A stretch of 64,000 nt of DNA from Oscillospiraceae bacterium (GTDB lineage Bacteria > Bacillota > Clostridia > Oscillospirales > Ruminococcaceae): assembly GCA_025758045.1 (NCBI GenBank), contig CP107208.1:372001-436000 (forward strand), written 5' to 3'. Of this stretch, positions 46,723 through 53,543 are shown in pieces. The stretch's first letter is position 1. Each line of letters opens with the position of its first letter. The notes beneath the pieces were generated by a model. The model had not been told where the DNA came from, ran no database searches, and was given only the letters and a program-made list of their open reading frames with translations. Position numbers and translations under genes: made by a program.

Positions 46723-47421
46723 TTACTGGCCCAGGTAGGCCTTTTTCACACGGGGATCATTCAGCAGTTGCTGGGCGTCACCTTCGATGGTGATGGTGCC
46801 GGTCTCCAACACGTAGGCGCGGTCCGAGATGGCCAGTGCCATTTTAGCGTTCTGCTCCACCAACAGGATCGTGATGCCCTGTTTGTTGACTTCCTTGATG
46901 ATCTCGAAAATCTCCTTGACAAGCAGCGGGGACAGGCCCATAGACGGCTCATCCATCAGAATCATCTTGGGCTTTCCCATCAGGGCGCGGCCCACGGCCA
47001 GCATCTGCTGCTCACCGCCGGAAAGGGTGCCTGCCAGCTGGCGTTTGCGCTCTTTCAAGCGGGGGAACCGCTCGTAGACATCGGCCATCGTTTTGGCCAT
47101 ATCGGCAGGATCCGTGAAAGCTCCCATCTCCAGGTTCTCTTCCACCGTCATCTGGGGGAAGATGTGCCGTCCTTCCGGCACATGCGCCAGCTTTAGCGTA
47201 ATGATCTTGCTGGGTTCGGTCTTGCGCAGGTCGTGGCCATCAAAGGTGATGGACCCGCTGGCGGCCTTTTCCAGCCCGGTGATGGTGCGCAGCGTGGTGG
47301 TTTTGCCCGCGCCGTTGGCACCGATGAGGGAGACGATCTCTCCGTCGTTTACCGTCATGGATACGCCGTTCAGTGCGTGGACGGCACCGTAGTTGACATG
47401 CAGGTCTTTGATCTCAAGCAT
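46723..47421 (-). CDS. livF: Branched-chain amino-acid-type ABC transporter ATPase LivF
   Basis: 232 residues. Walker A GANGAGKTT, signature LSGGEQQMLAVGRAL, Walker B MILMDEPSMGLSP and the His-less LLVEQNAKMAL switch typical of LivF. The ATG at 47421 overlaps livG by 8 bases. Partner of LivG, H, M and J in the same operon. Confidence 0.94.
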   Translation of the reverse strand: MLEIKDLHVNYGAVHALNGVSMTVNDGEIVSLIGANGAGKTTTLRTITGLEKAASGSITFDGHDLRKTEPSKIITLKLAHVPEGRHIFPQMTVEENLEMGAFTDPADMAKTMADVYERFPRLKERKRQLAGTLSGGEQQMLAVGRALMGKPKMILMDEPSMGLSPLLVKEIFEIIKEVNKQGITILLVEQNAKMALAISDRAYVLETGTITIEGDAQQLLNDPRVKKAYLGQ

Positions 47422-48205
47422 TGGCGGCCTCCTCCGGCTCGTCCTTGCCCAGATAAGCCTCGATGACATGGGGGTCGTTGGCGATCTGCTCCGGTGTGCC
47501 GGAGGCGATGGTGGTGCCGAAATCCAGCACTTGGATGCGCTCACAGATCTTCATGACCAGGCTCATATCATGCTCGATCAGCAGGACGGACACTTTAAAT
47601 TCATTGCGGATGTAGTTGATGATCTCCAGCAGTTCCTCGGTCTCGGTGGGGTTCATGCCCGCCGCCGGTTCATCGAGGAGCAGCAGCTTCATATCGGTGG
47701 CCAGCGCACGGGCGATCTCCAGGCGGCGCTGCTCACCATAGGGCAGGTTGTCGGCCTCCAGGTCTTCCTTGCCGGAAAGGTGGACGACTTTGAGCAGTTC
47801 TTTGGCCCGCTCGGTGATCTCGGCCTCCTGCCGCCAGTACTTTTTGGTGCGGAAGATGGCATCGGTCAGGCTGTAGGTGGTGTGGGCCTGCATGGCGGTC
47901 TTGACATTCTCGATGACCGTCATTTTTTTGAACAGGCGAATGTTCTGGAAGGTGCGGGCAATGCCTGCGTGGACGATTTGGTAGGTCTTTTTGCCGTCCA
48001 TTCGCTCGCCGCAAAGGTAGAACGAGCCCTCGGTAGGCTTATAGACGCCGGTGATAAGGTTGAACACGGTAGTCTTGCCGGCGCCGTTGGGGCCGATAAG
48101 CCCGACCAGCTCGGACTCTCCGATTTCCATATTAAAATCATCCACGGCTTTTAAGCCGCCGAACTGGATGCCCAGGTGTTGCGCTTTCAATACGGGTGCT
48201 GCCAT
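47414..48205 (-). CDS. livG: Branched-chain amino-acid-type ABC transporter ATPase LivG
   Basis: 263 residues. Walker A GPNGAGKTT, GIARTFQNIRLF (a LivG hallmark), signature LPYGEQRRLEIARAL, Walker B LLLLDEPAAGMNP and switch LIEHDMSLVM. It begins 6 bases after livM ends. Confidence 0.95.
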   Translation of the reverse strand: MAAPVLKAQHLGIQFGGLKAVDDFNMEIGESELVGLIGPNGAGKTTVFNLITGVYKPTEGSFYLCGERMDGKKTYQIVHAGIARTFQNIRLFKKMTVIENVKTAMQAHTTYSLTDAIFRTKKYWRQEAEITERAKELLKVVHLSGKEDLEADNLPYGEQRRLEIARALATDMKLLLLDEPAAGMNPTETEELLEIINYIRNEFKVSVLLIEHDMSLVMKICERIQVLDFGTTIASGTPEQIANDPHVIEAYLGKDEPEEAANA

Positions 48206-48211
48206 AGAGGG

Positions 48212-49207
48212 TCACGCTCCTTTCGCAGCTTTTTCTTTGGGGTGACGGATACCGTCCAGCAGGCGGTTCAGGCTGAACTCCCACCGGCCAAAGATACCGC
48301 CGGGACGGAAGAGCATGACCAGCACCAGCACGATCGAGTAGGCCAGCATGCGGTAGGTGGAGAAATCACGCATCAGCTCCGGCAGACTGGACAGGAACGC
48401 CGCGCCGATGATGGAGCCAGTCAGCGAGCCGGTACCGCCGATGATGACCTCGGAGAGCAGCTCTGCCGAATAGTTAAAGTTGAAGTTGGTGGGGATCATG
48501 GCGGTCATGTAATGGGCGTAAACGCCACCGCCAATGCCTGCGAAGAAGGCCGAAATGGCGAAGGTAAGAACCTTATAATAGGTGACGTTGATACCGGAGG
48601 CCGAGGCCGCGATATAATCCTCGCGGATGGCCTGCACGGTGCGGCCGAAGCGGCTGCGTACAAACAGGAACATGACGGTCACGCAGACGACCATGATCCA
48701 GAACGCACGGTCAAAGGTAGAAAGCTTGAGGATGCCGCTCATCGTTTTGCCGCCGCCGGTGATGGAAAAGTTGCAGAAGCAGACGCGGATGATCTCGGCA
48801 AAAGCCATTGTGACGATGGCGAGGTAGTCGCCCCGCAGGCGCAGCGCCGGAATGCCGACGGCCACGCCCATGATGCCGGCGGCCAGGCCGCCCGCCAAAA
48901 TAGCGACCAGCAGCAACGCCAAGTCCGACAGGCCATGCCCGGCCAACGCACCGGAAACGATAGCGGAAACATAGGCCCCCACCGAGACAAAGCCCGCGTG
49001 GCCCATCGAGAACTCGCCCATAAAGCCAACCACCAGGTTCAACGACGTGACCATGATAATGGTATAGCAGGCGGTGGTGCAGATGCCCTGGATGTAGGTG
49101 GTGCTTTTGCCAAAAACGTTAAAGGTAAATGCCAGCGTGATCAGCGCATACAGCAGCGCGACGCCAACCAAGTTCAGGCCATAGGAGGCCAGCCGTCGTT
49201 TCGTCAT
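48212..49207 (-). CDS. livM: Branched-chain amino-acid-type ABC transporter permease LivM
   Basis: 331 residues with about nine membrane segments. Family stretches are LVVGFMGEFSMGHAGFVSVG and LRGDYLAIVTMAFAEIIRV. ATG at 49207 is preferred because a GGGAG site lies 10 bases upstream; a GTG three codons earlier sits too close to it. Confidence 0.93.
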   Translation of the reverse strand: MTKRRLASYGLNLVGVALLYALITLAFTFNVFGKSTTYIQGICTTACYTIIMVTSLNLVVGFMGEFSMGHAGFVSVGAYVSAIVSGALAGHGLSDLALLLVAILAGGLAAGIMGVAVGIPALRLRGDYLAIVTMAFAEIIRVCFCNFSITGGGKTMSGILKLSTFDRAFWIMVVCVTVMFLFVRSRFGRTVQAIREDYIAASASGINVTYYKVLTFAISAFFAGIGGGVYAHYMTAMIPTNFNFNYSAELLSEVIIGGTGSLTGSIIGAAFLSSLPELMRDFSTYRMLAYSIVLVLVMLFRPGGIFGRWEFSLNRLLDGIRHPKEKAAKGA

Positions 49208-49222
49208 TTTGTTCACGCTCCC

Positions 49223-50113
49223 TTACACTTTCTCGCCAACGTTCTTGCCCAGGATGCCGGAAGGTTTGACCAGCAGGATGACGATCAGGGTCCCGTAGGT
49301 CACAGCCTCGTACCAACCGGGGGCAAACAGCTTGACAAAAATCTCAATCAGACCAATCAGGATACCGCCCAGCATCGCACCGGGGATGATGCCGATGCCG
49401 CCGAGGACGGCTGCAATGAAGGCTTTCATGCCCATCATCGAACCCATATCGTTGGTGACGCGGGGATAGGTGGCGCAGTACATAAGCGCCGCCACCGCTG
49501 CCAGACCGGAACCGATGGCAAACGTTGTGGTGATGATCTTGTTGACGTTGATGCCCACGAGAGTGGACGCGTCCTTATCCTGCGGCACAGCGCGCATCGC
49601 TTTGCCGAGCTTGGTTTTCTTAACAAAAAGCTGCAAGGCGATCATGATGCCCAGGCCGATGGCGATGGTGAGCAGCACGTTCAACGGCAGCGCCACAGTG
49701 CCGACCGTGATGGTGGGTAGGCTGAAGATGGCCTGCACGTTATGGGGCTTGGCGCCGAACAGCACCATGGCCAGGTTTTCCAAAAAGATGCTCATGGCCA
49801 GGGCCGTAATCAGGGCGGACATAGGGCCGGCCTTGCGCACCGGGCGGTAAGCCAAAATCTCGACCAGCACGCCGACCACGGCACAGACCGCAATGGCGAT
49901 GATGACCGCCAGCCAGGCGGGCATACCCGCGTTGACCATAAGCGGGATGGTATAAAACAGTGTGTAGGCACCGATCATGATAAAATCACCATGGGCGAAG
50001 TTGATCATGCGGATGATGCCGTAAACCATTGTGTAGCCCAGGGCAATCAGTGCGTAGATTGCGCCCTGGTTCAGACCGTTTATCAAACTTTGAAAAAACA
50101 GTGAGAAAGTCAT
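49223..50113 (-). CDS. livH: Branched-chain amino-acid-type ABC transporter permease LivH
   Basis: 296 residues with about eight membrane segments. Typical pieces are GLNQGAIYALIALGYTMVYG, MINFAHGDFIMIGAY and MMGMKAFIAAVLGGIGIIPG. Start ATG at 50113, with AGGGGA upstream. Confidence 0.94.
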   Translation of the reverse strand: MTFSLFFQSLINGLNQGAIYALIALGYTMVYGIIRMINFAHGDFIMIGAYTLFYTIPLMVNAGMPAWLAVIIAIAVCAVVGVLVEILAYRPVRKAGPMSALITALAMSIFLENLAMVLFGAKPHNVQAIFSLPTITVGTVALPLNVLLTIAIGLGIMIALQLFVKKTKLGKAMRAVPQDKDASTLVGINVNKIITTTFAIGSGLAAVAALMYCATYPRVTNDMGSMMGMKAFIAAVLGGIGIIPGAMLGGILIGLIEIFVKLFAPGWYEAVTYGTLIVILLVKPSGILGKNVGEKV

Positions 50114-50145
50114 TGTGGTCCATTCCCCTTTTCTAAACACACAGG

Positions 50146-50168
50146 GGCGGGGGTGGTTTTCCCCCGCC
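50146..50168 (-). promoter_or_regulatory. Hairpin between livJ and livH
   Basis: Perfect 8-bp stem GGCGGGGG/CCCCCGCC without a T-run. Probably protects the 3' end of the abundant binding-protein mRNA or partly limits read-through. Confidence 0.55.
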
Positions 50169-50188
50169 GAGGTGCGATATATTCTCTT

Positions 50189-51424
50189 TTAGTCTGCCTT
50201 GGAAACGACCGCGCCGTCCGAGCCAAGCGTTTCGGTCCACTTGACCGCGCCGTCCACGAAGGTGTTGACGGCAATGCTCTTGATAGCGTCGCCGTTCTCG
50301 TCCAGCGTGATGTCGCCGCCGACACCGGTAAAGCTCATGCCGGTCATGCCCTTGACAAGGCTGGCCGTGTCGGTGCCTCCTGCATTCTCGGCGGCCTGCA
50401 CCAGCATGTACATAGCGTCATAATACAGCGCTGCACAGGCGTTCAGGCTTTCGGTGCCGTACTTTTCCGTGTACTTCTGCACGAAGTTCTGGACAGCCGG
50501 GGCTGTATCCTCGCTGGAGTAGTGGTTCGTAAAGTAGCAATCCTCAAACTGTGCGGCAAGACCGGTCGTGTCGGAACCATCCCAGCCGTCACCGCCCATG
50601 ATGGCACCGGTAAAGCCTGCATTGCGGGCTGCACCAACCAGCAGCGGAACGGTGTCGAGGAAGCAGGGATAATACAAAAGCTCTGCACCACTGGCCACGG
50701 CCTGTGCCGCCTGCGAAGAATAATCGGTGTCGGTGGTCATGCACTCACCGGTGTAGGCAACTTCAATGCCGTTTGCCTCGCAGTTTTCAATAAATGCATC
50801 CTTCAGGCCGTTGGAGTAGTCATCGTCCTTGGCGTAGATGACTGCCACCTTGGTAAAGCCCTTATCCTTGGCAAACAGCGCCGCCATCTTGCCCTGATAC
50901 GGGTCGATGAAGCAGTTGCGGAAGATGGTGTCGCCTTTTAAGGTGACATCGGCGTTGGTTGCGCCGGTCGCCAGAAGCAGCATACCGTCCTTGGAGGCCT
51001 GCTCTGCCATGGGCAGCGTGACCGAGGAGAAGAAGCTGCCGACGATGGCCTCGGGTGAATCCGCCATGACCTTGTTGTAGGCATTCATCGCCTGCTTGGC
51101 GTCCTTGGCATCGTCAGCGACCTTACCGCCGTTGACGATTTCGATCTTATAGCCGGAGTCCCCGCCGTTGATCTCCTCAACGGCCATATCAATGGCGTTC
51201 TGTGCGCCCTCACCGTAGATGGCTGAGCCGCCGGTCATGGAGCAGACAACGCCCACACGAATGATGTTATCTTCCTCGCCATCCGCTGCGGCGGTGGTGC
51301 TGGCCAAAGCCTCACTGGAAGCAGCCGCCCCACCCTGCTGGGTGCTGGAACCGCAGCCTGCTAACAGGCTGGCCGACATGGCAGCTGCCATAGTAAGTGC
51401 AAGAACTCGATTACGCTTTTTCAT
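50189..51424 (-). CDS. livJ: Leu/Ile/Val-type substrate-binding lipoprotein
   Basis: 411 residues. Signal peptide with lipobox SLLAGC (Cys24), a Ser/Ala/Thr linker, then a periplasmic-binding-protein type I fold from IIRVGVVCSMTGGSAIYGEG. First gene of the long operon. The genes that follow concern D-glutamate and 5-oxoproline, so the ligand need not be a branched-chain amino acid. Confidence 0.92.
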   Translation of the reverse strand: MKKRNRVLALTMAAAMSASLLAGCGSSTQQGGAAASSEALASTTAAADGEEDNIIRVGVVCSMTGGSAIYGEGAQNAIDMAVEEINGGDSGYKIEIVNGGKVADDAKDAKQAMNAYNKVMADSPEAIVGSFFSSVTLPMAEQASKDGMLLLATGATNADVTLKGDTIFRNCFIDPYQGKMAALFAKDKGFTKVAVIYAKDDDYSNGLKDAFIENCEANGIEVAYTGECMTTDTDYSSQAAQAVASGAELLYYPCFLDTVPLLVGAARNAGFTGAIMGGDGWDGSDTTGLAAQFEDCYFTNHYSSEDTAPAVQNFVQKYTEKYGTESLNACAALYYDAMYMLVQAAENAGGTDTASLVKGMTGMSFTGVGGDITLDENGDAIKSIAVNTFVDGAVKWTETLGSDGAVVSKAD

Positions 51425-51481
51425 TGTGTGCCCCTCTCTTTCTGTTCTTTTCCTGTTCTACAGGGAACTCTCCCACCATCC

Positions 51482-51598
51482 AAAACAAAAGGCGCGCGGC
51501 ACCGATGTAAAGTGCTGCACGCCTTTGTGCGTAACGGAAAGGGGCCGCTGTACTTTTGCAAGTACGCGACCCCTTTGTCCCGTTCGTGTTCTGTGATG
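51482..51598 (-). promoter_or_regulatory. Structured leader of the livJ operon (two hairpins)
   Basis: Minus strand, first hairpin: AACGG, AAAGGGG, CGC and GTACTT arms against AAGTAC, GCG, CCCCTTT and CCGTT (about 51535-51583). The second, nearer the gene: AAAGGCG and GCAC arms against GTGC and CGCCTTT, then TTGTTTT (about 51482-51526), looks like an intrinsic terminator. It sits about 60 bases before livJ, so attenuation is possible. Confidence 0.6.
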
Positions 51599-51606
51599 AT
51601 AGTGCC

Positions 51607-51634
51607 ATTATAGCAGACTATGCAAAAAGTGCAA
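51607..51634 (-). promoter_or_regulatory. Sigma-A promoter of the livJ operon
   Basis: TTGCAC (51634-51629), 16-base spacer, TATAAT (51612-51607). Confidence 0.78.
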
Positions 51635-51804
51635 GGCTTTTTGGGCAATTCTTACGAAAGTTTGGTTTGCGCAGGTGTTTCACTTACAAATACAATGATT
51701 TTTATGGGAAGGACAGCCGATTCTTAACTGGGCAGACGTACCCGCCTGTGTGAAGCGTCGGATCTCTTGTTTCCTGCCATTTCCACACTTTTCACACCAA
51801 ATTT

Positions 51805-51836
51805 TCAGCTTCTATTCAGCTTCGTGCGGTACAATA
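51805..51836 (+). promoter_or_regulatory. Orphan response-regulator-type promoter
   Basis: Direct repeats TTCAGCTTC at 51805-51813 and 51816-51824 (11 bp apart, one helical turn), then TACAAT at 51831-51836 as -10. It lies just before the response-regulator remnant. Confidence 0.55.
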
Positions 51837-51860
51837 GCGGCATAAAGTGAGGTGCTGACG

Positions 51861-51896
51861 ATGCGTGTGCTGATCGTACATTCTTCACAGTTATAA
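51861..51896 (+). pseudogene. Start of an OmpR-type response regulator gene, truncated after 11 codons
   Basis: Reads MRVLIVHSSQL then a stop. MRVLIV is the usual first strand of receiver domains (MRILIVEDE). AAAGTGAGGTG upstream could be its ribosome binding site. The rest of the gene is missing, and the promoter of the next gene begins 28 bases later. The assignment rests on very few residues plus the promoter layout. Confidence 0.5.
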
Positions 51897-51923
51897 AGCA
51901 AGGGGCCGGCATTTGCCCCAGAA

Positions 51924-51952
51924 TTGCAAAGTATTCCGTCTCCTGTTATAAT
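51924..51952 (+). promoter_or_regulatory. Sigma-A promoter of the Cys-rich unknown gene
   Basis: TTGCAA (51924-51929), 17-base spacer, TATAAT (51947-51952). GAGGAGG precedes the ATG at 51979. Confidence 0.75.
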
Positions 51953-51978
51953 ATTTCAAAAAGAGAGGAGGCTGAGCC

Positions 51979-52878
51979 ATGGATCGTATCGCGCAGTATC
52001 ATCTGCCTGGGTTGTTTGAATTTTACGAGTTGTACCGCGTGTTTCTACCACTGTACTGTACACATCGCGATTGGTTTTACCCCTGGTGCGATATTGCCTC
52101 GCTTTACGGTTCGCCGGCCGATTGCCTGTGGGGCGGCGGACGTGTCGGCGGCGGGGATGTCCGCCCACAGGATGCGCTGGCACTGGCACAGGAATACGGC
52201 ATCTCGGCCAGGTTGACGTTCAGCAATTCTCTACTGCAGCCGGAACATCTGGCCGACCCAACCTGCAATAAACTTTGCCGGTTATTTTCCGCATGCGACA
52301 CACCACAAAGCGGCGTCATTGTCCACTCGGAACTGCTGCTGGACTATTTAAAACGAACGCACCCCAGTTTCTATTTTGTGTCGTCGACCACCAAGGTGCT
52401 TACGGAGTTTTCGCAGTTGGCACAGGAAACCGCGCGGGAGGATTTCCGCTATGTGGTGCCGGATTTTCGCCTGAATAAAGCCTTTGACCGGCTCGCCACC
52501 CTGCCCCAAGACCAGCGGGACAAGCTGGAATTTCTCTGCAACGAGTGCTGCTGGGTCGGCTGCCGCGACCGCAAAGTCTGCTACGAAGCCGTCAGCCGCC
52601 GCAACTTAGGCTTGGACACCCCTGAACACCGCTGCACTGCCCCCGATGCTGCGCAGGGCTACCGTTTTTCCCGCGCCATGGAAAGCCCAAGTTTTATCAG
52701 TATCGAGGACATCCTGACGCGCTATCTTTCCCAGGGCTTCACTAATTTCAAAATCGAAGGCCGCGGCCTGGGCAGCGCCATCGTGCTGGAATTTTTGCTC
52801 TACTACCTCACCAAACCCGAATACCAGCTGCGTGTGCGGGAAGAAATCTATCTTGACAGTATGTTGGATTTATTTTGA
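51979..52878 (+). CDS. Unrecognised Cys-rich protein, possibly related to U32-peptidase-like proteins
   Basis: 299 residues, no signal peptide and no membrane segment. A tight Cys cluster LCNECCWVGCRDRKVC (Cys187, 190, 191, 195 and 201) could bind a metal or Fe-S centre. It is followed by SYEAVSRRN-like sequence and, later, NFKIEGRGLGSAIVLEFLLY. The Cys cluster plus an FKIEGR motif recalls U32 peptidase-like proteins, but overall similarity is not certain. It has its own sigma-A promoter and a strong ribosome binding site. The 172-bp repeat begins 5 bases after its stop codon and no separate terminator was seen. Confidence 0.7.
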   Translation: MDRIAQYHLPGLFEFYELYRVFLPLYCTHRDWFYPWCDIASLYGSPADCLWGGGRVGGGDVRPQDALALAQEYGISARLTFSNSLLQPEHLADPTCNKLCRLFSACDTPQSGVIVHSELLLDYLKRTHPSFYFVSSTTKVLTEFSQLAQETAREDFRYVVPDFRLNKAFDRLATLPQDQRDKLEFLCNECCWVGCRDRKVCYEAVSRRNLGLDTPEHRCTAPDAAQGYRFSRAMESPSFISIEDILTRYLSQGFTNFKIEGRGLGSAIVLEFLLYYLTKPEYQLRVREEIYLDSMLDLF

Positions 52879-52883
52879 CTTTA

Positions 52884-53055
52884 GGCAATACCGCACAATT
52901 CCCGCCTGACGGCTTAAGCACCGCTCCGGCGGCTGCGGCACGGCATCTGCGTTGCCAAAATGCTCGATAATACACAAAGTATTATCTGCGCTTTTGGCTT
53001 AGCATCTGCCGCACCTCGCTCGCCGTATCGGCACTTAGAATTATGCGGTATTGCC
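52884..53055 (+). repeat. 172-bp structured repeat, copy 4
   Basis: In sense orientation: 18-bp outer stem GGCAATACCGCACAATTC with GAATTATGCGGTATTGCC. Inside lie hairpin GCCTGACGGC, hairpin CCGCTCCGGCGG and a long arm (GGCACGGCA with TGCCGCACC, GCCAAAA with TTTTGGC, GATAATAC with GTATTATC, loop ACAAA), then GCCGTATCGGC. The overall fold is a multi-branched junction closed by the terminal stem. It starts 5 bases after the preceding stop codon. Confidence 0.92.
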
Positions 53056-53090
53056 TTTACTTCAAATCTGTATCGTATACATAAAAGAGT

Positions 53091-53123
53091 CTGTTGCACT
53101 TGGTTCTTTCCGCTGTGCAACAG
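53091..53123. other. Isolated inverted repeat
   Basis: CTGTTGCAC (53091-53099) and GTGCAACAG (53115-53123), perfect 9-base arms with a 15-base loop, no T-run. It could be the scar of a small mobile element or an operator. The surrounding 53056-53284 shows no gene. Confidence 0.35.
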
Positions 53124-53284
53124 CCCTTTCCGGTATGTTGCAATGCAACCGCACAATAACAGTTCATTATTTTAAGAATTGTTTGAAGCAAAGCGGCAGT
53201 TTGCTGTTGTTTTTCCCTTATAACGATGGTTTTACACTTTTGCACCTGTTCCACGATTTTTCGCACTTGATTTTCGCAAGTCTG

Positions 53285-53529
53285 CCAGTCACCAGCATGA
53301 TCTGCAACGGCGGCAAACAGGGCTGCACGATGAAGGGTTTTGTGGCCGTTGATGCAACTTGGCAGGCTGTAGGTGTGGCAATGCAGGACGTTTTCATATA
53401 TAATGTACATGGGATCAACGGCACGACGCCGGAGGAAACTATGCGCAACATGGGCCGCATCGCCTCCCCCGGCATGGTAGCACCGAAAATACCATTGTGG
53501 ACATTCTCAGAGACAAAAAGATGGAGTAA
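53285..53529 (+). pseudogene. C-terminal remnant of an L-cysteine desulfidase-family paralogue, with a frameshift
   Basis: Translation gives ICNGGKQGCTMKG, later PEETMRNMGRIASPGMV, then after a one-base shift near 53484 TENTIVDILRDKKME and a stop at 53527-53529. It parallels the end of the intact gene that follows: IICDGAKPSCAAK, VENTIRNIGMLGHDGM and ETDKEIVKIMM. About 80 residues of the tail remain; the N-terminal two thirds are gone. It ends 14 bases before the intact gene, so a tandem pair once existed. Confidence 0.72.
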
Positions 53530-53543
53530 GGAGAAAAAGCCCT

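Noticed and set aside
48176..49720. Plus-strand open frame of 514 codons rich in His, Gln, Asp and Gly
   Set aside because: Antisense to livM and livH; the odd composition is what hydrophobic codons give on the other strand.
51421..51648. Minus-strand open frames of 65 and 75 codons in the livJ leader
   Set aside because: They run through the hairpins without a ribosome binding site and show no family features; the region is better explained as a structured leader.
53091..53123. Inverted repeat CTGTTGCAC/GTGCAACAG as an insertion-sequence end
   Set aside because: No transposase gene and no second end were found; kept only as an unexplained inverted repeat.
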